From assembly GCF_028769735.1 (NCBI RefSeq), contig NC_088170.1, positions 44,560,585 to 44,624,584 of the forward strand: a stretch of DNA of 64,000 nt. Reading direction: 5' to 3'. Source of the stretch: Zonotrichia leucophrys gambelii (lineage: Eukaryota; Chordata; Aves; Passeriformes; Passerellidae). A program made the position numbers and the translations under genes. The notes under the pieces are model-generated. The model was not told the DNA's origin. It made no database searches and was given only the letters and a program-made list of their open reading frames with translations. Positions 1 through 12,508 of the stretch are shown here, one piece after another; position 1 is the first letter of the stretch; each line of letters begins with the position of its first letter.

Positions 1-400
1 ACCCTCACAGGGAAGAATTTCTTCCTACTATATAACCTCAGTTTCCCGTCTTTCAATTTGTGCCCATTTCTCACTGTCTTGTCACTATAGTTTCTGTTCT
101 CTCTGCCTTTTCCGTCAGTCCCTTTCAGGTACTTGAGGTCCCCACAGAACCAGAAAGCAGCCCGCACTTTCTCACCCTGTCCTTTGAGGGGAGGTGCTCC
201 TGTTGCCTTACCAGCTTCATGGGCCTTTTCTGGGCTTGCTCTAGGATGTCCATGTCCTTCTAATGTTGAGGGCTCCAGAGCTGGGTGCAGGTGGGAGTAG
301 AGGGGCAGAATCCCGTCTCTTCGTGCTGCTGCCCGCGCTGCTTTCGGTGCAGCCCAGGACAGCCTTTCAGGCCGGGCACAGCAGATCAGGTTGTGCCCCA
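1..400 (-). mobile_element. CR1 LINE fragment (3' part of ORF2 and tail region)
   Basis: Reads as the reverse strand of a chicken-repeat-1 retrotransposon. Recognisable landmarks on the + strand are the 'aagaatttcttcctacta' block near the left edge, 'ggtccatgtcc'-like text near 247-262, 'gagctgggtgcagg' near 279, 'tagaggggcagaatc' near 299 and 'gcagcccaggaca' near 350. All occur in this order in the antisense of avian CR1. The element is cut by the window edge, so its 3' terminus is not seen. It is diverged and has no intact frame. The right boundary (~400) is approximate. Confidence 0.82.
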
Positions 401-979
401 CGCTGCTGCCAGCGCTGGGCTCTTGATGCCGCACCCTGTGCAGTCACCGGGAGCAAGGGGCTGGGAAGAGAAGGGTCCCTAGCCAGCCTTTGTAGCTCCT
501 CAGTGCAGGTGCCTTGGAAATATGCTCCCCCCAATCTCCTGTTTAATGGTTAGACAGCAATGACAGCATGTTTTTCATGGGTTGGACAGCATTAGGGGGC
601 ACCTTGGTCTTCCCCAGCTGGACTTCAGAGCAGCAGCAGGCCCTGAGATTCCTGCCTGCATGGCCTGCTTGAAACACAGCTTTAATGAAGTTGCTAAAAC
701 TTCAGGTGTCAACTGTAAGAGAGGATGGATGCACTGTGTGCTCAGGTGGGACAATGGAGGCCTTACCATCAGGGTTAAGAAGGTCATGTCACACAATTTC
801 AGATCCCAGTTGTCTGCTTCTGTTCTTCCTCATAACTAAAGAAGTAAATTAATTTCCTTGCCTTGAATTTTATTCCTCAAAGGAAAATTTATACTTCTTA
901 CATATTGTAATTTTTATCATGTATTTTTTTATAAATTGCACAGGTTAAATTCGTCACATCTCCCAGAGCAGGACATCCC
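401..979. other. Intergenic, no gene seen
   Basis: Somewhat GC-richer in its left half and AT-rich after about 840. Short open frames occur on both strands (for example 575-796 minus) but none is recognisable or has gene-like context. The left part could still be diverged CR1 continuing from the preceding element. Confidence 0.5.
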
Positions 980-2000
980 TATCTGGATACCAGGTGCCCA
1001 CCAAAGTCACTCTGTCACACGCTTCCTCAATTGGTCAGGGGAGAGAAAATAGAACAGGTTTGTGAACTGAAATAAGGACAGAGAGAGATCACGCACCATT
1101 TACCATCATGGGCAGAACAGACTTAGTGTGGAGAAATTAGTTGAATTTATTGCAAATCAAATCAGAGTAGGGTAATGAGGAAAAAAAAAAAATCAAGTCT
1201 TAAAACTTTCCTCCTACTCCTCCCTTTCTTCCAAGCTCAACTTCCCTCTCAGGTTCTCTCCCTGATCCCCATACAGCAGAGCAGGGGGATGAGGAATGGA
1301 TTCTGCAGCCAGTTCAACACATAGTCTATGCCACCCCTTCTTCCTCAGTGGGAGACTTCTCAACTCTTCCCCTGCTCCAGCATGGTGTCCTTCCCACAGG
1401 AGACAGTCTTCCACAAGTTTCTGCAGTGTTAGTCTTTCCCACGGGCTGCAATTTTCACAAACTGCTCCAGCAAGGGTCCCTTCCACAGGGTCAGTCCTTC
1501 AGGAACAGACTGCTCAGAGTGGGTCTCCTGCAGGTTCTGACAGCAGACCTGCTCCTGTGTGGGTTCCTGTCTCCATGGAGCCACAGGTCCTGCCAAGAGC
1601 CTGCTCCAGTGCAGGTTTCCCATGGGGTCATAGGCCCCTGCCTGCTCTGGTGTGGACCTGCAGGGGAATCTGTGCTCCAACACCTGGAGCACATCCTTCC
1701 CCTCCTTCTTCACTGACCCAAATGCCTTCAAAGTTGTTCCCTTTACATATTCTCACCCCTCTCTTCCATCTGCTGTTGCACAGAAGCTTTTACCCTTTCT
1801 TAACATGTTATCACAGGAGCACCCCACCATTGCTGATGGGCCCAGCTTTGGCCAGTGACAGGTTCATCTTGGAGCCTGCTGGAATGGACACCTTCCAACA
1901 CAGGGGCACCTTCTGATGCTTTTTTGCAGAAACCCCCCCTGTAGTCCCACTCCCCATTCTTCCCCACCAAAACCTTATCACATTAACCCAATGCAATGAC
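980..2000 (-). mobile_element. Long ERV LTR-like avian repeat, copy A
   Basis: A roughly 1 kb interspersed repeat related to the block at 22825-23390. Shared ordered text includes 'gggagagaaaatag', 'gagatcac.caccattta', 'gggtaatgag', a pyrimidine-rich stretch, then degenerate units of the type 'ctgctccagcatggtgtcc..ccacagg' repeated every ~50-65 bp between about 1370 and 1700. It ends near 'ccaccaaaaccttatcaca' (~1970). It resembles a long avian ERVL-type LTR read on its antisense strand, which is recall rather than a search. Long open frames here (for example 1296-1916 plus, 206 codons) overlap in several frames on both strands, so they are by-products of the repeat and not genes. Boundaries are approximate. 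Confidence 0.7.
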
Positions 2001-5000
2001 AATTTTACACTCAAGGCATGTAGCTTCCTTGGTGAAGCACTCAGTGGCCACAAATTACTCACAAGCCATGTATGATTAGGATCCTTTTGCACATTACAGT
2101 GGCAGTTCATACCCAGGTGCTTATCTGTTCCCTATTAATGTTTCCAGAGTTGCTGCCTTCTGTCCTGTTCTGCTGGTATGGTCTGCCTGCCTTGTTTGTA
2201 GATTACTGCACATCCGCTTGTATTATCTAGGGGTGGTGTACTTATGTTTTCAAGATTCATCTAACCTTCTTTAATTTTTCACAGGATTTCATTATATATG
2301 CTTAAGTTTATTTTTAAACCAAATACTTCAAACAGTAGTGGGGTCTGCCTTCGGTGCCAGATGCAGCTAAGCAGGGAGGTTTCACTTCCTCTTGATGTAT
2401 GAGTTACTTCATGTAAAAGCCTGAATGCTGTTATGAGAGCAACACAGTACAGATAGTTTTAGAATGTGTAGCAGTGTCAGCTTTAGCAGCTTCCCTGGGT
2501 GTGTTTGCTCTCCTGTAAGCCCCAGGGCTCTAGTGTGTCTGCCAGTGTGCTGAACCGAGTTGCATCTCATCAGATGACTTAAGAAGCAGTCACCCATCTG
2601 AAGCTACAGTCTGAGCTGGCTTTAAGCAGGGTGGCTTGCTTTCTTACAGCAACAAAAGCTAAGGCAAAACAACACCTACAACTTCAGTAAGAAGGAAGTT
2701 TGAACATGATAAGCTTCATCCTGCCAGGGCACATCCTGCCTCCCTTTGACTGGCAAATAAGGTATTTGAGCTAGGAGGCAACTGATCCCTTTTAGCTGTA
2801 CGTCCTTTCTTAACAGTCACACTTTATCCCATAATCTCATTGTAAAATTGTCTCCTGTGCCTGCTCAGACATTTGTCTCACCACTGGGATATGTACAATG
2901 AATGGTGTGTTGATTCACACCATTACTAAGGAAAAGATTCAAGGATTTTGCATTTCTGGCCCAATCACAAACCCATGTGTTATTGCTCTCCCCAAGGATG
3001 GGCAGACCTGTCTGATCTGGCATGTTCAGAGGTGTGTGATCCATCAGCTTCTCAAAACAACCATGAAACAATACAAAAGAACTGAAAAACACTGGACAGG
3101 AAAAGATAAATATATGTATTCCCAGGCACAAATTTTGCATCATCTCAAATGTTTTGCCAATTTAGTATTCTCTTTACTGTAGTCATGACATTAAGAAGAA
3201 ATTATCTCAAATATATGTAAAAGATAGATTTCATAAGCTCTCTTAGTAGTCAAAGATGAGTTCATTGTGTTTGACTGAATACCTAGTTTTTAGATAAGAG
3301 AGAAGAGTTCACATATGGTATTCAGACAGAGCTACCTCTGTAGTTGTTTTCATTTAATATACATATAATCTCATTTAAATTATTTGGAAATATATTTAAA
3401 TTTTAATAGGATGTATATAGGCTATTTGAAAAATACTTCCATTCCAGTATTTTCCCTGGAAGTATCAAGAGAGAAATCTGTTGTTATTATTGATTGGTTT
3501 TTGTTGATCTCTACTAGGTTGCATACCCAGCACTCAAGCTCTTTCAGAGTGGTCCCATAAAACATGATTGTATTCAGTTTAGGAAAACACAGAGTGGTTT
3601 GATTTTAATACATTCTTTCTCTGCTACTAAATTCCAAAAAATCAAAGGCTTTCAAAACATTTTCTCATTATACCTGTTACTACATGATTTTATAGGTAGA
3701 ATGAAAACTTGTAAATCAAGTTACACATCAGTTGTGGTGAATCTTCCTGTTTTAAAGAAAGAGAGTTGTTTGGTGTACGTGATTTTTGTCATGTTATGGC
3801 CAAAGTATTGTGGTGTCAAAATTCAGGTGAGTTACCTGTGTTCATTTATGTGCATGCTATACTTTTCAATGCCATTAATTGTTTCTAACATTCATAGCTG
3901 TATGTTTGTCTTGGACTGCTGCTTGGAGGGAAAGTCATAATGGGTTATGAGGCAGTTGGATAAAAATTGGATATTTATCAGAAATAATGGTTCTAAAATT
4001 TGTCAGTCTAGGATTCTCAGTCTTGATCTATGAAATGAGGGAGTTTTTGTTTTGAGAAAATAGCTTTGCACATACTCTCACTGTATGTTTGATAAAAAGA
4101 TATTATATGAATAGCATTTTTATGTATAGCATTATTTACTTTTTACTTGTCATATTGCTTATGGATGGTGTTCTGAAAATACAAAACTATCACCTAAGAG
4201 ACTCAAACAAATGGACAAAATGTGCATTTAAAAAAAACCCAAGTATTTCAAGGCACTGTGACAAGTTAACATATATTAGTAGAGCAGTATTCTACTAATA
4301 ATGGTGTAGAGGAAACACTGTTTTGTTTTTTCATCAGCATAATATGACATGGACAGAAGCTAGCAAGTGTGTAGTGCTAGCAAATATTTTAGGCTTTGCA
4401 AACACAAGTATTCTGCCTCTTAACACTAGATGGCAGACAAAAATGGGAAAATATTTCATTGTTTTCAGGGATAGAATATTGAATAGTTAATTGCCAGCTT
4501 GAATGAACATTCACTGAAAACTCCCGAAGTAATCAGAATTAAGACGACTGAACACGTGGTTGTGACAGAATGGATCTTTCTGCAACCTTTCATTTGGATG
4601 TGGTTTTTGGCACAAACACTGAAAATAATCAAGTGGAACTTTCCTGCATTATTTTCGTATTGCTTTTTATCTGTTACTTCACTTCAATATTTTGCTCTTT
4701 TCAAAAAGCTGAAAATTTCAGAAGCCTTAGATAGGGTTAAGCAACTCAAATAAGAGAGAAACTTTAAAAAAAACTGTCCTTGCCAGGTAGTCACATCATT
4801 GTGAAATTGTCTTCTGTAAATCCAAAGAGCAAATGATGTAAGACTTAGATTGCAGCTGCTTAGTATCATTGACTTGCTTCAGTTACCCAAAGTAATCAGG
4901 CTGCTTTGCTCCTTATTGTCATTGAATCTTAGACAATGTATAAGTAACAAGTTTGCTAAGGGAGCAACTCTCTTCATAGAATATTATAGTGTGCCAAATA

Positions 5001-5510
5001 GTATGTAAACAGTTCACCTAGAAGCCAGTGAATATTTTGTATCGTTATCCCCTCCCTCTCCCAGATACAACCTCTAGAACATAAGGGTCAGAATCCCCAA
5101 GATTCTGAATCTTACTCTAAAATGTCAGTTCTCCTAGCTAATTGTGATGTGCATACACAGTACTAGAACTGCAACAAACGCCACCAAATCCCACCTTGTC
5201 GTTCTTCCTCAGTGCTTGATTTCCTGTGTCTACACTGCTCATAGCGGATGGTTTCTGCCCTTTTGTGCATTCTAGAAATCTATCTGCCAAAATAAGAGTA
5301 TGCCAATCAAATTATTGTAAACTAGATATGAATAATGTAGTTGATTACCTGGAATTTAAAATTCAGACTTGTGTTAGAGGTCATATTATGAATTCCTCTT
5401 CAGCCCCCTGTGATTATCATAAGAGTCATTCTGCCACCTTTCATCACTCAGAAAGTGATAGATGTGAATTTTGTTACTGCAGCACCTGGTTGAGTGTATG
5501 ATTGTGCAAG
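2001..5510. other. Intergenic, single-copy, no gene seen
   Basis: AT-rich unique sequence, with the most AT-rich patch near 3340-3430. The longest open frame (3599-3940 plus, 113 codons) is hydrophobic and unrecognised. It has no supporting splice sites or conserved motif that I can see. Confidence 0.5.
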
Positions 5511-5789
5511 TGTCATGTTGCCATCTTATTGCAAACATTCCATACCTTCTTGGTGATTTCTCATGGGCACTCCTTGCAGCACTGACCCCTTCTTCCTCAC
5601 AGCACAGCCAACAAACTCAATCCCCCTCCTCACCTAGCTAACCCACTCTTTTGTAACACTCCTCTTATTGGACACAGCTGTGGCCTGTTAAGGGCAGGCC
5701 TGTTCCTGATCTTTGGTGATTGGTGCAGCTGCAGCTCCTCAGGGGTGAGACACCTTCTGCACTATTCTCTTACATTCTATCCCTCCACA
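5511..5789 (-). mobile_element. Solo ERV LTR, family 1 copy 1
   Basis: Homologous along its length to 48712-49013. Shared blocks include 'tttctcatgggc', 'gcactgac', 'acagctgtggcctgttaa', 'caggcctgttcct' and 'aggggtgaga'. The proposed ends TG (5511) and CA (5789) follow the retroviral rule. On the minus strand the order is CCAAT-like site, then TATA-like site, then the 'gcccatgagaaa' block, so the LTR is read leftward. No matching target-site duplication is visible (tgcaag left, gtgtca right), suggesting age or a mis-set edge. No internal proviral sequence adjoins it. Confidence 0.7.
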
Positions 5790-8767
5790 GTGTCACCCAA
5801 GGTTTTTTTGCATAAATGGAAGGAGATCAAAATGCAGGGTCCCTTTAGGTCTGCTGGTGTTAATTCACTGTCCATAGTGTTTGCAACTGATTACTGAGTA
5901 TTTCTGGAGACACTGACTGTCATTTTTATTTACATTGTCTTTTAATTAAATTATTGATGTGGTTGATCTTTGCTCTGGACCTCTCTGTGTTGTACTAAAA
6001 AAATTAAAGCATTTTTTCCTTTAATAAAAAGCTATGTTTTTAATTTCATATCTGTGGAAAAAGTGCATTGTTATTCTTGATCAAAACCAGTTCATCATAG
6101 TTTCTTCTCCTAAAGTTACACATATTTGTCCATTTTTCTTCACTCTGACTAGCCTTGGTGAAGCTGCTTTTCTGTCAGTTGCTTTCCACGACCCTGGTGG
6201 CAGGTGAGCTCTCAGGCCATTTAACATCCTAATAGAGAACCCAGACTGTCTGGAATGCTGAAAATGAAAAAGACAGTTTTTGGCAGAAGCCTATATAACT
6301 GATTTATAATGATTTATTTCTGTCTTAAAATAGCCTGATGGAAGTTGTATGAGAAAGAGTAAAAGCTCTGTACTCTATGGGCAAACACTTTATTAAAGTT
6401 GCATGAAATTTTACAGCAGCAATAGGAAAGAAGCATTACTTAGAGAATGGCTTACAGATGTGGGAGATAATTCTAGCACCATAATAAGAACATGAATTAA
6501 GCAAACTGGTTCCAGGCTTTGGACCCAGTAGCACCCTCACTCACTGCTGTCATTAACAGCTGTAAAATCAGAAACTTACCTAGTGAATGAGGCCAGCAAC
6601 AGCAAATAATAAAGTTCTTACTAAAACAGGTTTAAAAGTTATTGTTTCAGACGTAATCTCCCTAGGGATTAAAAAGAGGCACGTAGTACTCTGCGTAGCT
6701 AGTGGTGCTGTTTTGTGGTGAGCATCTGGGATGTGCCTAGTTACAAGTCACAGGGGGCCCATACACATTTTTTTTCCCTCTGGCTTTCATTCCTGTAGCT
6801 AATTCCTACTGGAGGATGCACTCAATTTAAAAAGGTCTAGTTCCAAAATATTGCCTAACAGTAAGTATAGTTGTTTGATGTGTTGCAGTCCTACATTCTA
6901 AGGCTGTATAGACCTGCATCTGATTTGATGTAGCCTTTAATCTTACTAAAGCAATACCCTCTTCCTTTAAATACACAGTTAATTTACTCATTTGGGAAAT
7001 GAACAGAGTTTCTTATAAAGTGGCAGACATCCAGGTCACGTGTGTGCAGGAGAGCAGTGTTTACACGCACATAACACATGTACACCAAACACAGATGTGC
7101 ACAATTCCCTTCTGGTGTATAAACAGCACTAGCAGGACAAAATATTGTCCTGTGTTCATTATGATATTGATTGGAAAAGTTAAGGGTGGTGTCTAGTTCA
7201 TCTTGACTGGAAATGGATGAGATTTCGGGTTGTCCTGACATTTTCTATAATCTTTTGGCTTCACTAAGAGCTCTCCTTCCTGACCAGAAATGGTTTTGTC
7301 TGAATCAAAGCTTAACTCTTTCTGAGGAATAAAGTTATTGATGCTATTTGTCATTTTGTGTCTCCTTGTGGTGACAATGGCATTGGTAGCTGCCTACACT
7401 GCATGACTCATTATATGCTGTCTGTAATAATGTCTGTGATGTATTTGTCTCTGTCTTCTCTAGGCACATTGCCTTTAGATGTAACTTTTTAACTATATAA
7501 GGTTGAAGTGTACTGTTAAGTTGGGTCCAAAGAACCTTGTATATTAATATAACTACTATATTAATGGTGGGATTTTTTTTTAAGAATCCAGAACTGTAGG
7601 AGATTGTACAGCATCACTAAGGTGTACATAATTTTAGTTCAGTAAAAAAGACTTACAGCAAAGTAGGTTATCCATCATGTTCTGGAAATAAGCAGAATTA
7701 CATTAGTGAAAAATATGGACCTACCTTGCTGTAAATGCATCTGTGCTACAGGCTAAGTATTGAACAGCATTAATGCATAACTGTTACTATCTCCTGTAGG
7801 AAAGAATCCATTTGCTATCCATTGCACTACTCCCAGAAGCAGTTCTCATAAAATTTTATGCTACTGATATGTATTTTCATTACTTAATCCATCTCCTCAA
7901 ATAACAACAATAGGGCAATTTGAATGCAATGCTATAGCAACTCATTTTATCTACCCCAGAATATACTACTAAGTAAGTATTTTATGTAAAAAAGTATTAA
8001 GAAGTAAATGTTTCTATCATCTTCTTGGTAACTGAGTTTTTTACTGCACAGTCTAGTCCTTTTCTCCCTATAAGGCCTATGGAAGCTCTTTGTACATTTT
8101 AATGTTTGAAAGTAAACCGAATCACATCAGCAGTAAGGAAATATTTTTTGATTTTTCTAAGATTCTCTAAATATGTAGCAAATCATGCAAAAGTTTGTTT
8201 TTCTTAGTTAGCTGGTTTTCATGACTTGTCAAGTGTGCTAATGATAGTCTACTAGCTCTTCACATCTGCAGAATCTTACTGAGAAAAGAGGCAGACCTGG
8301 GTTTCTTACATCAAAAGCAGACCACAATATTTTCCACTTGATCTTTTCTTAAATATGAACATTTTAGAACTTGCTTATCCATTTCAAAGTAAAAGACTGC
8401 AGACCTCTTCCTTCACAAGTTGTATTTAATAAGTAATGTCTGTCAAAAATTAAACAGTTCCTGAGTTTTAGAAACTGGTCAAAGGCATTTAACCCTAAAA
8501 TGCATATATTCCTGCTTCCACATATATTCCTCACCTGACTTGGCAAAAATAATCTGCAATGCACTGCAATTCATGCAGTTTTTGGAAGGCAAAGATTGTG
8601 ATGGGACTTGACACACACACAGGTCATGTGGAATTTATAGGTCAGGGGAAGTGTTTGTTCCCCACCAGCTCAGCACACCCCACTCACCACATGTGGAATA
8701 TTTCCTCTGGAGCCCCTGCCCAGGAGAGGTGTTGATGAGCATGAGTGAGCTCAGCATTGCACTGTGA
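5790..8767. other. Intergenic, single-copy, no gene seen
   Basis: AT-rich sequence without recognisable repeats or coding exons. The overlapping frames on opposite strands at 6984-7241 carry no known motif. Confidence 0.5.
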
Positions 8768-8860
8768 AGATGATCAGAGGGCTGGAAGATGTAGCCTAGT
8801 GGGGGAGGCTGAGTGAGCTGGGCTTGTACTCTGCACCAGGGGGTGCAAGAATAAAGAGGA
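8768..8860 (+). mobile_element. CR1 LINE fragment, diverged
   Basis: 'gatgatcagagggctgga' followed by 'ggaggctgagtgagctgggct' matches the sense strand of the distal ORF2/3' region of CR1, in the right order. The similarity fades after about 8860. 'ttaggtcccttccaa' near 8923-8937 may be the tail of the same element with an internal deletion. No coding capacity remains. Confidence 0.6.
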
Positions 8861-9339
8861 TAATAAAATAGCTGTTTTCTTAAGGTAGGGTAAACCCCTG
8901 AAATATGGGTAGTGAGGAAATCTTAGGTCCCTTCCAATGCTGGGACCTCTGTTTTTGTGCAGTATCTGAGAGACATTACATGGATCTTCCCCTGCACAGA
9001 TGCCATCTGTGGAGGGGTTCCACCTTCTTCCCACAATGTGGAGCCTTTTCTTTTGTGTGGCAAACAATCAGGCTGGGATGTTATCTAATTCAAAATATTC
9101 ACCACTGTCAGCACAGGCTTTAAGTACAAGGCTCAGTAGAACAGACATGTACTGTTCAAGATCACTAACTCCCTGAATACATTTTCCACAATGCTCTCAG
9201 TGTAGCTTGGTCTGCCTGGAGGAGAGACAGCTTCAGAGGCACTAACAGTGCCCATGCAGTGCCTAGGAGGATGCTGGCAAGAGGTCCAAGCCAGGTTTTT
9301 ACTTAAGTCATGCCAGAAGAATGAGAGAAGGTGGCCTGA
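8861..9339. other. Spacer between two CR1 pieces
   Basis: Possibly partly decayed CR1. No gene recognised; the open frames here are short and unrelated to anything I know. Confidence 0.45.
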
Positions 9340-9530
9340 ATAAGGGGAGGGTAAGGAAAGCTTTTTCACAATGGAAATTAGCATTTGTAACCAGTTACCC
9401 AGGGAGGTTTGGGGTTCTAAGCTCTTGGTGGTCTTCAAGACCTGACTGGACAAACCCTGGGTGGAGTGGTCTCAATTCAGTGTTGTCCCTGCCTTGAGCA
9501 GCTGTGTGATTCTGAAATTCAGATCAGATA
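9340..9530 (+). mobile_element. CR1 LINE 3'-region fragment
   Basis: Contains, in sense order, 'aaggggagggtaaggaaagc', 'tttttcacaatgg', 'ttacccagggaggtttgg' and 'gtggtcttcaagacctgac'. These parallel the end of CR1 ORF2 and its 3' UTR, including the 'gcccagggaggt' hallmark. It is strongly mutated, and the terminal octamer repeats are not seen. Confidence 0.65.
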
Positions 9531-12238
9531 GCTAAATTGGAGTCCTAATCTGTGAGCTGAATCTCTAGCTAACTAACAAACATTAGATGACAGTCCACCC
9601 TGAGAAGTTCAGTAGAAGTTAATTAAAATAATTTAGGAAAAGAATTTAACTTGGACAGATACAGTTTGCAATGAAGCAAAGCTGGGCAATGGGAGGAAAA
9701 TATTGGCATAAATGAACAGCTAAGACTGCTTAACCATTTTCACCGGTTATCTTAATTTTCTTTTTTCAGCAAGTTATATTCCCAGAGTGGATTAAATTTC
9801 AATTTAACATTTTCATGACTATCTGCTTGCATGGATGAACAAGATTGAAAGGGAACAATCATAAAGCTATGAAACCATTAACACATATTGTACTGATTAT
9901 ATGCAAGATGGAATAGAGTCTTACATCACTAGGACAATTTTTACAAGAAGGGCCACCACCCTTTTAATAAACATAGAGAAGGTTACTTGTTTCACAGTGT
10001 GCTTGCCCTTTAGCTTGTGTCCACATCTGGATCCAACACCTGGGCTGTTGCCCAGACACTGTGTGCTGTGTGCGTGTGTAGACTGAGGAAGAGTTGTGTG
10101 TTCCCAGGGATCTTGTTGGACCATTCTAGGCATAGCTGAAAAAACATATTTGCCTGAAATATGTCTATCCATACCTTATGTGTTGTGAAAAATCATACAA
10201 ATAACTATGATATTCTGGTTAGTCTTCCAACACTATCCCAGAATTGTCTTTGGTTGCATATACTGGGCTTCTTGCATATAATTTCTTGATATTGAAATAT
10301 AATAATGAAATATAAATTTATGTTTATCTTCCATGCCTGATCCCGAACTTAAAATTCTGTTCAACATGTTCCTGTCTCAACCCACTTAATTCTAGCTCTG
10401 CTGAGATGAATGTGTTTACATCATATCTTGCTGGAAGAATAAAGATCCCCCTTGCCTTTTTGTTAAGTTGTGAAGTGAAGATGGTCAAGGTAAATGATTT
10501 TGAAGCACACACCTTAAAATTAGTCTCCCTTGAAGGATAGAGATCAGCCCAGCTGCTCTCCAGAGCAGTTTTTTGCTATCAGCAGCATTTCCAGGGGTTT
10601 ATTGTTTGTGGTCAATTCAGTTACTCTTCTGCAAGTTGCTGGGTGAAGGGAGAGTGAGGGTTAAGGCAAACCCATTTTTTCCCTTATGGTCTTGCTAAGC
10701 CTATTTCCCGCTAATTGAGCTAGATTCCAAACTGAGAGGGAAAACTAAAAGGAAACAACTTCAGGAATCCAAGTTTCCTACAAATAGGCCTTAATTTAGG
10801 GAAAAAAATCAGGTATATTAGATTAAGTTGTTGTGATTCTTACTCTTTGCAACACAGTCTTAGAGAAAAGCTTTTGTAGACTCAGGCAGCTGCAGCAGTG
10901 TTCAGCCAAGTCTAGATAATGGATACTTACAGCTGCTGTCAGTGGAAAAGCTTCCTGAGATTGTTCAGCTTCTCTGTTGTATGTTCTCACAGTCTTACCC
11001 TTTCATGAGCTATTAACATCCATTGCCTGGTGGCAGATAAGGGGGAAAGAGGGAGAGCAAACAGGTCATGTAGGTTTTCCAAACTTTTGTAGTCTACCTC
11101 AGCATCCTCTTTATGAATTTTGCCCTCCACTACTGTTGGTACATGAAAACCTTTAGTGGCATAGAAGTGGTAGTCTGTCTGTGAGCTTCCTGAGCTGGTC
11201 TTCTAACATAACTGTGATCACAGTGATTAATCAGCTTAGGTTTGGTGTTATGTACTATATATGCAGCATGGATATTGCTTTTCACCTTACTGGTTTCCTG
11301 CTGAGAAAGACTTCAAACTACCAGCGTCCTGACTGTAACCAGAAGGATATGCGTGCCATAGCTTCAAGTAAGATTGCATACAAATATCTGTTATTTTTCA
11401 TATTAAACTGATCAATTTTATTTAATCTCTCTCTTTTATGATTAAGAGGACAGGCTGAGAGATAAAAAAAAAAAGAAATCAGTTTAAATTTTCTATTCTT
11501 ATCTGCCATAAACTTTATGCAAAATCATATGGGAATGTTGGAGAACAATGAATTTCCTGTGTTCATAATTCAATTTACATTTACAAAAATGAAAAGGTTT
11601 AGATACTGAAACATGATCTCACAGACTTTAGCACTATAATAGTATAGAGACCTTTGTGTATTGTTTCATCATAGAGACCTTTTCCTTAGTTGGATTTGCC
11701 ACTGAATTTTCACTTTTTTTTATTAAATTCTCAGTAGACTCACAGTCCTATTACAAGTAATTTATTTCACATGTGTTATTTTTCATTTTGCTGAGAAAAA
11801 AACTCTAAGTCTTGACCATGTTTTGAAATAAAAATATTATTTTTAGGGCAGTACAAATATTTTTCGTTTTATTTTAGGACCAGGTGACTCCAAAAGAGAG
11901 AAGAAGGAAAAAAAGGCTATGGAAAAATGCCTTTCTTTCTCTGTGCTGCATTTAGGATGTGGTCATGCCCCAGGAGCCTGGAGATTGCTGTTATGATGTG
12001 CTCAGGGATCCAATTTTATCTACGTATAAACCTTCCTCCCACTTCTGCTAAAGGGTGCTCCTCTGCTTTGCGTAGACAGATTTTTGCAAGAACTCTCCCG
12101 AGTAAGGGCATTTGAGTGCGAGTCTGGCCACAGCTATTTACAAGTTCGGGTTTTGACTGAAGTGAGTAATTGAATCACATTGAGCCTCTGAAGTTTGCCT
12201 TTTATTTATATCTTCCCCCAATTGTGTGGCTCGCTCTG
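9531..12238. other. Upstream flank of the receptor gene, no other gene seen
   Basis: AT-rich unique sequence leading to the receptor promoter. No repeat or exon recognised. Distal control elements may lie here but cannot be called from one sequence. Confidence 0.45.
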
Positions 12239-12240
12239 CC

Positions 12241-12245
12241 ATTGG
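12241..12245 (-). promoter_or_regulatory. Inverted CCAAT box (NF-Y type)
   Basis: 'ccattggc' at 12239-12246 is the reverse complement of the classical GCCAATGG NF-Y site. It sits about 65 bp upstream of the TATA box, a usual promoter spacing. Function is inferred from position only. Confidence 0.5.
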
Positions 12246-12307
12246 CTGCTGTCCCTGCAGCCTACCCGAGGGCTCTGCAGTTACATAAGGCTCTGTCTGC
12301 TGGAGCC

Positions 12308-12315
12308 TATATAAA
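12308..12315 (+). promoter_or_regulatory. TATA box of the vasotocin receptor gene
   Basis: TATATAAA, a near-ideal TATA element, lies 194 bp upstream of the receptor start codon. It predicts transcription starting around 12338-12345 and a leader of about 165-170 nt if unspliced. The CCAAT box upstream strengthens the call. A focused TATA promoter suggests regulated, tissue-restricted expression (inference). Confidence 0.6.
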
Positions 12316-12380
12316 GCCTTTTGGCATGCCAGCAAGAGGCAGAATCTTACCACGATCCAAGTCCCACTGCTTTAGTTCGC

Positions 12381-12413
12381 ATGAGCAGGAAGATTTGCTC
12401 GAAGATACCCTGA
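12381..12413 (+). promoter_or_regulatory. Short upstream ORF in the receptor leader
   Basis: An ATG at 12381 opens a 10-codon frame ending TGA at 12411-12413, wholly inside the predicted 5' UTR and 95 nt before the main ATG. Its context is poor (C at -3). It could modestly reduce receptor translation. It exists in the mRNA only if the TATA-predicted start site is right and the leader is unspliced. Confidence 0.35.
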
Positions 12414-12508
12414 AACTGGAACCCAGGCTGGTCTGTTTGCCAGCCAGTGCTTCACTGCTGTCAACCTCAGTCGCAAGTGGCAGCTACCGTGAGTAGCTTC
12501 TGTGCATC

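Noticed and set aside
1296..1916. 206-codon plus-strand open frame
   Set aside because: Lies wholly in the ERV LTR-like repeat copy A, overlaps other long frames on both strands, and is built from the repeat's internal units.
12170..12496. 108-codon frame in phase with and directly upstream of the receptor, a possible N-terminal extension
   Set aside because: It ends in TAG at 12494-12496 before the receptor ATG and spans the CCAAT and TATA region, so it is mostly promoter DNA.
12488..12496. Donor-like 'ccgtgagta' just before the receptor ATG
   Set aside because: Splicing here would remove the well-placed start codon, and no upstream coding exon is needed. Kept only as a reason to verify the leader by RNA.
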